Shown piece after piece: positions 49,703 through 57,406 of a stretch of DNA of 64,000 nt (the stretch's first letter is position 1; every line of letters begins with the position of its first letter). Below the pieces are notes generated by a model. It saw only the letters and a list, made by a program, of their open reading frames with translations. It searched no databases and was not told the origin of the DNA. Made by a program: the position numbers and the translations under genes. The stretch covers positions 1 through 64,000 of the forward strand of contig NZ_KQ758903.1 of assembly GCF_001466665.1 (NCBI RefSeq), written 5' to 3'. This stretch comes from Dehalogenimonas alkenigignens (lineage in GTDB: Bacteria; Chloroflexota; Dehalococcoidia; Dehalococcoidales; Dehalococcoidaceae).

Positions 49703-51458
49703 CAACACAATTAAGTTAAAAGCTACCAAAGCCGTCGGAGCCATGCTTGGAGCAGCATATGGCGATGCGCTTGGTTGGCCTAATGAGCGAGTCACCAAGT
49801 CAAATGCCTCAGGGCAAACACAAGGCCGACTTCACGATTTTAGAAGATGGACCTACCGTTTAGGCGGGCGCTATTTTCCCTATGAAGAAATCATTGAAGC
49901 TGGCGAGTACAGCGACGACACCCAACTTATCCTATGTCTCAGCAGGTCTTTGCAGAAAGGTGAAGTATGGTGGGATTATTTTACCCAGGTTGAACTGCCC
50001 TTTTGGTCCGTTTATGAACGTGGAGGCGGCGGTGCAACAAAAAGAGCGGTTGATTCATGGCTGGATGGCGTCTCTCCGTGGAGTTCACTTCGGAAACCAC
50101 AAGATCTGAAGAAGTATTTTGATGCCGGAGGAAATGGCGTAGCAATGCGGGTTTTACCCCATGTTTTGCGCTTAGCCGAAAAGGGTTTTTCCAAAGTGGC
50201 CGCCAATATATTCCTTGATGGTGTCGCGACCCATGGGCATCCCAGAGCGCTTCTCGGTGCTTTGGCCTATGGCTTCGCACTATGGACGGCTTTTCGGAAG
50301 GAGTCAAAACTGACATATGGTGAACTAGTTGAAGAGCTAATCAGTAACGTGACTGTCTGGTCTGCTATTCCTACCACTACGTCCATCTACCCCGCATGGA
50401 TGAACCAGGCAGATAAAATTCTGCCAGGATATTCGAATATATGGGATTCGGTCAAAGCCGAGGTCCTAAGGTATCTTGATGTCTGCCGTGGTGAGCTCGC
50501 AAAAGGAGCATTGATTTTCGATGAAGATGTACTGAAAGAACTCCACTGTTTTGATAACAAGATAAGCGGTGCTGGCACTGTAGCTGCAATAGCCGCAGTG
50601 TATCTTGCATCGCGGCACGCCGCAGACCCGCTTAATGGAGTCGTGAAGGCAGCATTCGCCATAGGTTCCGACACAGATACTATTGCGTCAATGGCTGGGG
50701 GACTTCTTGGTTGTGTCCATGGATCAGACTGGCTTTCACCGGTAAAACAAGGCATCCAAGACGCCGCCTATATCGAGAAAAGCGCATTTCGTCTAGCAAA
50801 CGGGCATATTGACGACAAGCCTGATGTTGAGGGTATTAAGAGATATTTACTCAAGAAGTGGATTGACGGTGTTGTAACCGCGCCTGATTCTAGCGAAGTC
50901 GAGCTCCCTGATCACAGGAAGGCTAGAATTAATCATGATCTTGATTACATCGGACGCAACGGTACGTACAGAGTCGAATTCAGACGATTGACTGTTGACG
51001 ATGGGCAAAGCATCTACCTGGATAAGGTTTCAAAGGGTAATTTTGGGCTAATGACTCATACCCCGAAACAAATCATTATGCCTCTCCAACAGACCCTTTC
51101 AAATAGTCGGGGATGCGGTTCAAAGATTCCTGTCGTGTTATTTGAAAGAGCCATTTGGTTTTATCGTGAATGTCTTGGCTTAACCGTGAAGAAGCAGAGC
51201 TCGGATGCTGTTGTTTTCGATCAAGGGCTTGTTTTGGTTCCTTTGAACTACGCAAACAATTTCCCTCAAGGAATTCAACTTCGAGCGTTGATTTACGTTC
51301 AAGCCACGAACATCACTGAGCGTTTCAGGCGGATTAAAGAGAGCAATTTGCAAATTATTTCAACACTGGCTCCGTGGGGAAAATCAGGAATGCTTTTTTT
51401 CAGAAGTCTTGATCCGGATGGTAATATTGTTGAGGTCTTTTCGGCAGATGGTCAATAA
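49692..51458 (+). CDS. ADP-ribosylglycohydrolase fused to a VOC (glyoxalase-fold) domain
   Basis: A 588-residue fusion. Residues about 1-370 are an ADP-ribosylglycohydrolase (ARH): GAAYGDALGWP, EYSDDTQL and GSDTDTIASMAGG provide the two-metal site, all intact. A linker of about 100 residues follows. About 480-585 is a vicinal-oxygen-chelate domain (ERAIWFYRECLGLTV, LDPDGNIVEVF). By position, it should remove ADP-ribose put on DNA by DarT and thus act as antitoxin; the VOC half could bind DNA, a ligand or the toxin. A GGAGG site precedes the ATG. Confidence 0.82.
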   Translation: MADNNTIKLKATKAVGAMLGAAYGDALGWPNERVTKSNASGQTQGRLHDFRRWTYRLGGRYFPYEEIIEAGEYSDDTQLILCLSRSLQKGEVWWDYFTQVELPFWSVYERGGGGATKRAVDSWLDGVSPWSSLRKPQDLKKYFDAGGNGVAMRVLPHVLRLAEKGFSKVAANIFLDGVATHGHPRALLGALAYGFALWTAFRKESKLTYGELVEELISNVTVWSAIPTTTSIYPAWMNQADKILPGYSNIWDSVKAEVLRYLDVCRGELAKGALIFDEDVLKELHCFDNKISGAGTVAAIAAVYLASRHAADPLNGVVKAAFAIGSDTDTIASMAGGLLGCVHGSDWLSPVKQGIQDAAYIEKSAFRLANGHIDDKPDVEGIKRYLLKKWIDGVVTAPDSSEVELPDHRKARINHDLDYIGRNGTYRVEFRRLTVDDGQSIYLDKVSKGNFGLMTHTPKQIIMPLQQTLSNSRGCGSKIPVVLFERAIWFYRECLGLTVKKQSSDAVVFDQGLVLVPLNYANNFPQGIQLRALIYVQATNITERFRRIKESNLQIISTLAPWGKSGMLFFRSLDPDGNIVEVFSADGQ

Positions 51459-51886
51459 CTTGAGCAAACCATCTTTGGTTAACATATACCAAAATGGGAA
51501 GCACCACCCGCATCGGCAGGAGTTGAGCAACAGCGATGGAAAAAGATCCAAAGGGATTTATCTCCTCTGGAAAAGCACGCTTTCAATCCTAACGCCCATA
51601 CGGAGGACTCGAATTATCATGTTGAAGTTAAAGGTTAAGGCCGAAACTCACCTCGTATTCATGGCCGGTTCTACCTATTGATACTCCGGCTCCACCAATG
51701 GTGACGATGCCGAGAACCGTCCGTTAGCTGGCGCTTTATCATCCACTCAAGATTCTAAAACTCCTTTCATTTACCTTCTCATGGACTGGTTCCATTCAAG
51801 TTCTACCTCATAATGAAAGTCAATGCATTTGACGCCCGGCTGATATCGAGTTATTATATCGTATATCAATATCGGGATATGATATT
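51459..51886. other. Intergenic region with possible gene remnant and PadR promoter
   Basis: A start-less frame at 51483-51638 (51 codons) reads plausibly as a protein end (QRWKKIQRDLSPLEKHAF, then NPNAHTEDSNYHVEVKG), so this may be a gene tail left by rearrangement. The right half holds the PadR promoter. No other feature is seen. Confidence 0.35.
51829..51885 (+). promoter_or_regulatory. PadR promoter and likely auto-operator
   Basis: TTGACG, 17 bases, TATTAT (51829-51857). Directly after the -10 box an ATATC-rich, partly symmetrical stretch (51856-51885) covers the predicted RNA start and reaches the ATG at 51887, as expected for auto-repression by PadR. Confidence 0.55.
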
Positions 51887-52189
51887 ATGCTTGACCGCAA
51901 TTTCTTCCTGGGTTTTATCCGTGTCCATATTCTGTATCACGCCAGCAAGGAACCGATTTACGGCGTCGAACTCATTGAGGAACTGAAGCGCCATGGGTAC
52001 GCATTAAGCCCCGGGACACTCTACCCGATACTTCATCGGCTCGAGGAAGAAAGTTTACTCATCACTGAATATCGCATTGTCGGTGGCAAACGCCGGCGTT
52101 ATTACTCCCTCACCGATAAAGGTCGTGAGATGCTGACCTCCGCCCGCAAGCAAATCGGTGAACTGATGAACGAGGTGATGCAGGGATGA
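51887..52189 (+). CDS. PadR-family transcriptional repressor
   Basis: A 100-residue regulator: winged-helix PadR domain with YGVELIEELKRHGYALSPGT, LYPILHRLEEE and RYYSLTDKGREML. It is short, of the subfamily 1 type. It overlaps the permease gene by 4 bases, so it most likely controls that gene and itself. The inducer is unknown. Confidence 0.92.
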   Translation: MLDRNFFLGFIRVHILYHASKEPIYGVELIEELKRHGYALSPGTLYPILHRLEEESLLITEYRIVGGKRRRYYSLTDKGREMLTSARKQIGELMNEVMQG

Positions 52190-52914
52190 CCCCAATCATG
52201 TTCGCTTTCTTCGCGGCTTCTTTCGCTGCGGCAGCCGTAGCTTCAGTCACCGCCTTCGGAACTGCTACACTGCTGATCCCGGTTGCCTCACTCATCCTCG
52301 ACCTGCGCCAGGCGATCGTCCTTGTGGCGTTTTTCCACTTTTTCTCCAACGCTTTTCGGTTGATGTCGCTGTGGCGGCACATAGACCGCCATACGGCACT
52401 TCTCTACGGCGTCCCGGCGGTCGTCTTTGCCTTCATTGGCGCCTGGCTCTTCGGCAATATAGAAACCGGAGCCTTATCTCTGATATTCGCCGTTTTCATC
52501 ATCGCTTTCGCTGTATTTTCACTGATTAAACCCGATTTTCGGCTGCCTGATTCTGATCGGACGCTGGTTACCGGCGGCGTCTTATCAGGGCTTTCCGCCG
52601 GGCTGCTTGGCCTGGCAGGCGCAATCCGCTCCATGTTCCTGATTTCGACAAAAATGTCCAAAGAAACATATGTAGCTACCGCGGCGGCTATTTCCGTAGT
52701 GGTGGATATCACGCGTATTTCGGTCTACACCGCTAACCGGGAGCTGTCTGGCGAGAACTACTGGCTGATCTTGCCGTTAATTGCCATCGCCTTTGGCGGG
52801 ACCTATGTCGGCACCCGCGTTCTCAAGAATATCAGCCACCGGACGGTGCGCTTTTCGGTCCTGTTTTTACTCATCATAATAGGGATTCAGACGATTCTTG
52901 CCGAGTTAAGGTGA
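52186..52914 (+). CDS. TauE/SafE-family anion permease
   Basis: A 242-residue integral membrane protein with about 7-8 hydrophobic segments and the TauE/SafE pattern: ASVTAFGTATLLIPVASLIL near the start and the repeat-like GVLSGLSAGLLGLAGA in the second half. Members export or import sulfite, sulfoacetate and similar anions. Co-translation with PadR suggests inducible export. The substrate cannot be told. Confidence 0.85.
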   Translation: MTPIMFAFFAASFAAAAVASVTAFGTATLLIPVASLILDLRQAIVLVAFFHFFSNAFRLMSLWRHIDRHTALLYGVPAVVFAFIGAWLFGNIETGALSLIFAVFIIAFAVFSLIKPDFRLPDSDRTLVTGGVLSGLSAGLLGLAGAIRSMFLISTKMSKETYVATAAAISVVVDITRISVYTANRELSGENYWLILPLIAIAFGGTYVGTRVLKNISHRTVRFSVLFLLIIIGIQTILAELR

Positions 52915-53023
52915 CTTTGATCTCCCAAGCAGACCGATACGCAGAAATTCCTCAATTACACTCCTCCCAGAACGACGGTGCTTATTCTCACCTTCCCTGC
53001 CCTCTCCGTGCTAGAATTGCTCC

Positions 53024-54499
53024 GTGAAAATACCCATATTCCTCGTTAGGCTTTTCACCACCGCCTGCATCATCTTGACGCTGGCCGGAGCATCAGCCTG
53101 CGGCCGGCCGGAGACCGCCCTCCTCGGCGGCAGCTGGGACGACCTTTCGGTATACCGCGACAACCTGATCCAGTCCGGAGAAGCAGCCCTGGACTCTCTC
53201 CAGGAAGCTTCGGTCTATCACATGGACCTGACCATTGACTCGTCGCTGCAAACCATCGGCGGCCGCCTGCAAGTCCGTTACACCAACCGTGAAGGCGAGG
53301 CTCTGACCGAAATCTATTTCCAGCTTTTCCCCAATTCAGCCGGGGGCAGCGTCACAATCTCTGAAGTGCGGCTGGACGGCCGGCCGGTAGAAGCCGCGGT
53401 TATCTCCGGCGGCACGACCCTCAGGGTGCCGCTGGTCCGGCCGCTTCAGCCTGGGGCGGCGGTCACGGCCCAGCTGGACTTCACCGTCGCCATCCCCCGC
53501 AGCCTCGGCGGCAATACCGGGTTATTCGGCTATTTCAACGGCATTCTCACCCTGGATTGCTTCTATCCGGTCATCCCGGTGAACGACGATTCAGGCTGGC
53601 ATATCGGACCGGCACCCGGCGGCGGCGATCATACGTTTCTGGACACGTCTTTCTATCTGGTCAGAGTCAGAGCGCCGGCGTCATTGACTCTGGCGGCCTC
53701 CGGAGTCGAAACGGCGCGCTCAGTTGACGGCGCCGACCAGGTAGTCACGTTCGCCGCCGGCCCGGCCAGGGATTTTTTTCTGGCCGGAAGCGATAAATAT
53801 GCCAAAGTGAGCGCGACATCCGGAGAAACAACGATCAATTCATACTACCTGCCGGGGCTGGAGGGCGGCGCCGATACCGCTTTAAAAACCGCTGCTGAGG
53901 CCCTTGAAACCTTCAACCGGAGACTGGGCGAATACCCGTATACCGAATTGGATATCGTGCCGCTGCCGCTGCAGGGCGGGGGCATCGGTATTGAGTACCC
54001 CGGGATTTTCGGTGTCGCCGCCAGCGTCTATCCTCTCGAGCTTACCCTGAAAACAACTGTCGTCCATGAAGCGGCGCACCAGTGGTTCTATAACGCCGTC
54101 GGCAACGACCAGATCAATCAGCCGTGGCTTGACGAGGCGGTCAGCCAATATTTCACCGGACTATTCTTCCTCGACACCGAAGGCCCGGCCGGCTGGAACA
54201 GATCCCTGACCGAGTGGCGCAATTTCTGGAACCGCGCCGGCTCAACACCGATTCCAATCGGGTTGGCGGTTGGCGATTATAGCCTCAACCGCTACGGGCC
54301 GATAGTCTATGGGCGCGGCCCGTTATTCCTTAACGCCCTGGCTGCCGAGATCAGCCAGTCGGCGTTTGAGGAGTGCTTCCGCGGCTACTACCAGGCTAAC
54401 ATCTGGGGCATTACGACGACGGCATCCTTTCAAGCCTGGTTTGAAGCCTGCTCCGGGAAAGACCTGGATGCCATTTTTTCAGTTTGGGTGTTGCCGTAG
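53024..54499 (+). CDS. M1-family (gluzincin) metallopeptidase lipoprotein
   Basis: A 491-residue extracytoplasmic protein. The signal peptide ends near GASAC, a likely lipobox, so Cys 26 or so would carry the lipid. The zinc site is HEAAHQW (about 348-352) with the third ligand Glu in PWLDEAVSQYF, 18 residues after the second His, as in M1 aminopeptidases. The GAMEN motif is changed to GGIGIEYPGIF. GTG start. It probably trims peptides outside the cell and could feed the Dpp-type transporter. Confidence 0.85.
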   Translation: MKIPIFLVRLFTTACIILTLAGASACGRPETALLGGSWDDLSVYRDNLIQSGEAALDSLQEASVYHMDLTIDSSLQTIGGRLQVRYTNREGEALTEIYFQLFPNSAGGSVTISEVRLDGRPVEAAVISGGTTLRVPLVRPLQPGAAVTAQLDFTVAIPRSLGGNTGLFGYFNGILTLDCFYPVIPVNDDSGWHIGPAPGGGDHTFLDTSFYLVRVRAPASLTLAASGVETARSVDGADQVVTFAAGPARDFFLAGSDKYAKVSATSGETTINSYYLPGLEGGADTALKTAAEALETFNRRLGEYPYTELDIVPLPLQGGGIGIEYPGIFGVAASVYPLELTLKTTVVHEAAHQWFYNAVGNDQINQPWLDEAVSQYFTGLFFLDTEGPAGWNRSLTEWRNFWNRAGSTPIPIGLAVGDYSLNRYGPIVYGRGPLFLNALAAEISQSAFEECFRGYYQANIWGITTTASFQAWFEACSGKDLDAIFSVWVLP

Positions 54500-54644
54500 C
54501 CGTTCCGCCGGGGCTGGCGCAAAGCCGAAATCCAACGAATTCCACGTTAACAGGTGGTTGTAATTTTCCCTGATTTGCATTAAGCTTTCATATATTTCCC
54601 GGTACCCCATCTCGGTTGCGGACAGTTTGTCCGGGGAGAATGAG

Positions 54645-55142
54645 ATGAAACGCTGGCGCTGGCTGCTCCCAATCGTAACGTTGGTAATGCTGTTACCGGG
54701 ATGTACCTCAAACGCCAAGTACCAGGAAGCTCTGGATCAAAACGCCGCCCTGGCATCACAGGTTGCCGACTTAAACAGCCAGATCACCAATCTCAGCGGC
54801 CAGATTTCAACTCTTCAAACGAACTACGAGAAAATCTCCAAGGTGTTTCCACCCCGTGATTTTGCCAGCCTGCAGGAACTGAAGGACTGGCTGGCCAAGG
54901 ACAAAACCGACCAGCAGCCCGCTCCGGCAACCATCGAAGAATTATATTCCCGAGGTTTGAAGATGCAGCTGGCGGCTCTGAATGACGGCTTCATCATTTC
55001 GATCGATCAGGAATTCGTCACTGACGCCTTTTTCTTCATCTTCGGCATCGCGGTGGTTAATAATGAAATCTGGGTCTGGGACATTGAGGACGATGACCTT
55101 TACCAGCCGATCGGCTGGGGCACGGTTACCCGTAATTCCTGA
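54645..55142 (+). CDS. Small coiled-coil lipoprotein
   Basis: About 165 residues from the ATG at 54645 (GGGGAGAAT site). A signal ends in the lipobox LPGC. Next is a heptad-patterned coiled coil (AALASQVADLNSQITNLSGQ, ISTLQTNYEKIS), then a globular end with FFFIFGIAVVNNEIWVWD. Function unknown; it is surface-anchored. Confidence 0.75.
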   Translation: MKRWRWLLPIVTLVMLLPGCTSNAKYQEALDQNAALASQVADLNSQITNLSGQISTLQTNYEKISKVFPPRDFASLQELKDWLAKDKTDQQPAPATIEELYSRGLKMQLAALNDGFIISIDQEFVTDAFFFIFGIAVVNNEIWVWDIEDDDLYQPIGWGTVTRNS

Positions 55143-55176
55143 GATGTAAATACTTGCCGTCTTAATGGAGGGGATA

Positions 55177-57330
55177 ATGCGCAAAACAATTCTTACCGGC
55201 CTCATTGTGCTCCCGATAATCCTGATGGGATTCGCTGTGCCGGCAGCCGCGGCTGACCCTCCCAGAGAAGTCAAAACCATCCAGGAAACTCTCGGCGTCA
55301 ACAACCCGAAGTTCCTATCGGGCGGGGCGTACCTCTATATTACCCACCAGACTCCTTCGCTGGTAAACCTGATCGACAGCGGCATGCTGACCAGCCCTAT
55401 GCCCGGCAGCACCCAGGCGGTTGGCGGCGCCGCCGCCGCCCTCATTCCCTACCGCAGCCCGGTGGCAAGCTTCAGCCGCAACATTTTAATCTCCAGGGAT
55501 TTCGGCAACATTACCTACCAGACTGAGCCTCACATCTCGGTCAATCCTAAGGACTCCAACAATTTGATCGTCGGCATGATCGATTACAACTTCCCGGGTG
55601 TCGTCACCTATTCCAGTTTTGACGGCGGCGCGACCTGGCAGGGGCCTTTCCAGCCTAAAATCCCGCGGCATCAGTTTGCCGGCGTCGGCGACCCGGTCAC
55701 TGCCTTCGGCAAAGACGGCACGGCTTATATCTGCCAGATGACGGTGACCCAGGAAAAATTCGAAGTCGGCGGCGTCGTCGGCTACGCCGAGGTGTCTTCG
55801 ATAATCGTCAGCCGTTCGACCGACGGCGGCCTGACCTGGAGCGAAGCCTCTACCGCCATCCCCGGGGCAGTGTTCACCCAGGACTACCAGGTTCCCGAAG
55901 GCGAGCGGGCCCGGGGCGACGTTTACAGCTTTTTTGTTGACAAGCCCTGGATGACGGTCGGCCCTTCGCCGACTAACCCGACCAAAGAGATCATTTATCT
56001 TACTTTCACCACCTTCATCGAGGTTGACACCCTGGTGTGGCTCGACGAACTGCCCGGGCTGATGGTGGCCGAGGAAGTAGCGGTTATCGAGATGGTCAGG
56101 AGCGAGGACGGCGGCAAGACCTGGACCGAACCGGTTGAGGTCAGCCCGTACGTTTACACCACCGCCCACGGCGCCGAGCAGGACCGCCTGGTGCACGGCT
56201 CTCAGCCGATGGTCGCCCCTGACGGCACACTTTATGTCGCCTACATGGACACCTGGCTGGACGGCGCCTGGGAGGGCGACGCCGAAATCATAGTCGCCAC
56301 ATCCAAAGACAAGGGACAGACCTTCACCCGGCGGGCGGCGGCCCATTTTGTGGAGATGGACTATCTGCCGCGGGGCGCCAGCTTCAGGGTTTGGGCTACC
56401 GGTTTCCCGCAGACCGCCATCGGCCCCAACGGCGAGATTTATATCGCCTATACCGCCTACCCGAGCGACCGGGCCACCGATTCCGGAGACATCTATATGG
56501 TTGCCTCAACCGACGGCGGCCGGACATACTCGCTGCCGAAGAGAGTGAACGATGACGTTTCGGATCACCTCCAGTTCTTCCCTTCCATCTCCACCAGCCC
56601 GGACGGCAAAGTCCACATGATGTGGGGTGATACCCGGGATGACCGCGGCGAATTGACCTACCATATCTACTACTCCTCTTCCACCGACGGCGGCAAGACC
56701 TGGGCGATGAACGCCAGGGTCACCGACTTCCCGTCCAATCCCAACCTCGGATTCCCCTACGGCGCCTTTATCGGCGACTATTTTTCGATGAAGGCCACCG
56801 GCTCCGACGTCTACATGGTCTGGGCCGACAGCCGCCTGGGCGAAGTCATGGGTTACAATCAAAAAATCGGCTTCGCGCGGCAGCGCGCCATGCCGACGCC
56901 CCAGCTTTTCCTTTCGCCGCCGGCCGGCGCGGCCGGGCGCGACGTCATCGTCCAGGGCAGCAACTTCCAGCCGGATTCCGAGATTTTCATCTCCATGGGC
57001 GGCGTAATCATCAGCACCGGTTTCACCGACCTTCAGGGCAACTTCATGCAGACCATCTATGCCCCGATTGCCGGCGAAGGCGCCCGCGACATCGCCGTCT
57101 CCGATATATCCGGCAACGTGGCACTGGCGTCATTTTTTACCGAGTTCGGCTTCGATACCTTTGAAAAAGGCCTGGCTGATCTGTCAACAAAAATTGACGG
57201 AATGAACGCCGCGCCGCCGGAAAACGAAGGGGGAAGCAACGACTGGCTGGTGGCCACGCTGGGCGGCGCGCTGTTCGTCAGCCTGCTGGCAGTCCTGGCC
57301 CTGTTCATCAGGATGAGGCAATCGAAATAA
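55177..57330 (+). CDS. Secreted Asp-box (sialidase-like) beta-propeller protein with C-terminal anchor
   Basis: A 717-residue exported protein. A signal peptide (residues 1-25) ends at AAAA. At least five Asp-boxes are visible: SFDGGATW (about 147), STDGGLTW (214), SEDGGKTW (308), STDGGRTY (444) and STDGGKTW (502), indicating a six-bladed propeller of the sialidase fold. An Ig-like domain follows (about 575-640), and a TM helix with basic tail (LLAVLALFIRMRQSK) anchors the protein. The sialidase catalytic Arg triad is not obvious, so binding rather than hydrolysis is possible. Confidence 0.82.
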   Translation: MRKTILTGLIVLPIILMGFAVPAAAADPPREVKTIQETLGVNNPKFLSGGAYLYITHQTPSLVNLIDSGMLTSPMPGSTQAVGGAAAALIPYRSPVASFSRNILISRDFGNITYQTEPHISVNPKDSNNLIVGMIDYNFPGVVTYSSFDGGATWQGPFQPKIPRHQFAGVGDPVTAFGKDGTAYICQMTVTQEKFEVGGVVGYAEVSSIIVSRSTDGGLTWSEASTAIPGAVFTQDYQVPEGERARGDVYSFFVDKPWMTVGPSPTNPTKEIIYLTFTTFIEVDTLVWLDELPGLMVAEEVAVIEMVRSEDGGKTWTEPVEVSPYVYTTAHGAEQDRLVHGSQPMVAPDGTLYVAYMDTWLDGAWEGDAEIIVATSKDKGQTFTRRAAAHFVEMDYLPRGASFRVWATGFPQTAIGPNGEIYIAYTAYPSDRATDSGDIYMVASTDGGRTYSLPKRVNDDVSDHLQFFPSISTSPDGKVHMMWGDTRDDRGELTYHIYYSSSTDGGKTWAMNARVTDFPSNPNLGFPYGAFIGDYFSMKATGSDVYMVWADSRLGEVMGYNQKIGFARQRAMPTPQLFLSPPAGAAGRDVIVQGSNFQPDSEIFISMGGVIISTGFTDLQGNFMQTIYAPIAGEGARDIAVSDISGNVALASFFTEFGFDTFEKGLADLSTKIDGMNAAPPENEGGSNDWLVATLGGALFVSLLAVLALFIRMRQSK

Positions 57331-57406
57331 TTCATCAAATCGAAGATAGAACGCGCTGCCGCCACGCTGCCAGCGACGGCGGTGAATAAAGGTGAGGAGG
57401 AGAGCC

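Noticed and set aside
51409-51681. 90-codon plus-strand frame overlapping the ARH/VOC end
   Set aside because: It overlaps the ARH/VOC gene by 50 bases in another frame and its residues are low-complexity in type; a different frame in the same stretch reads better as a remnant.
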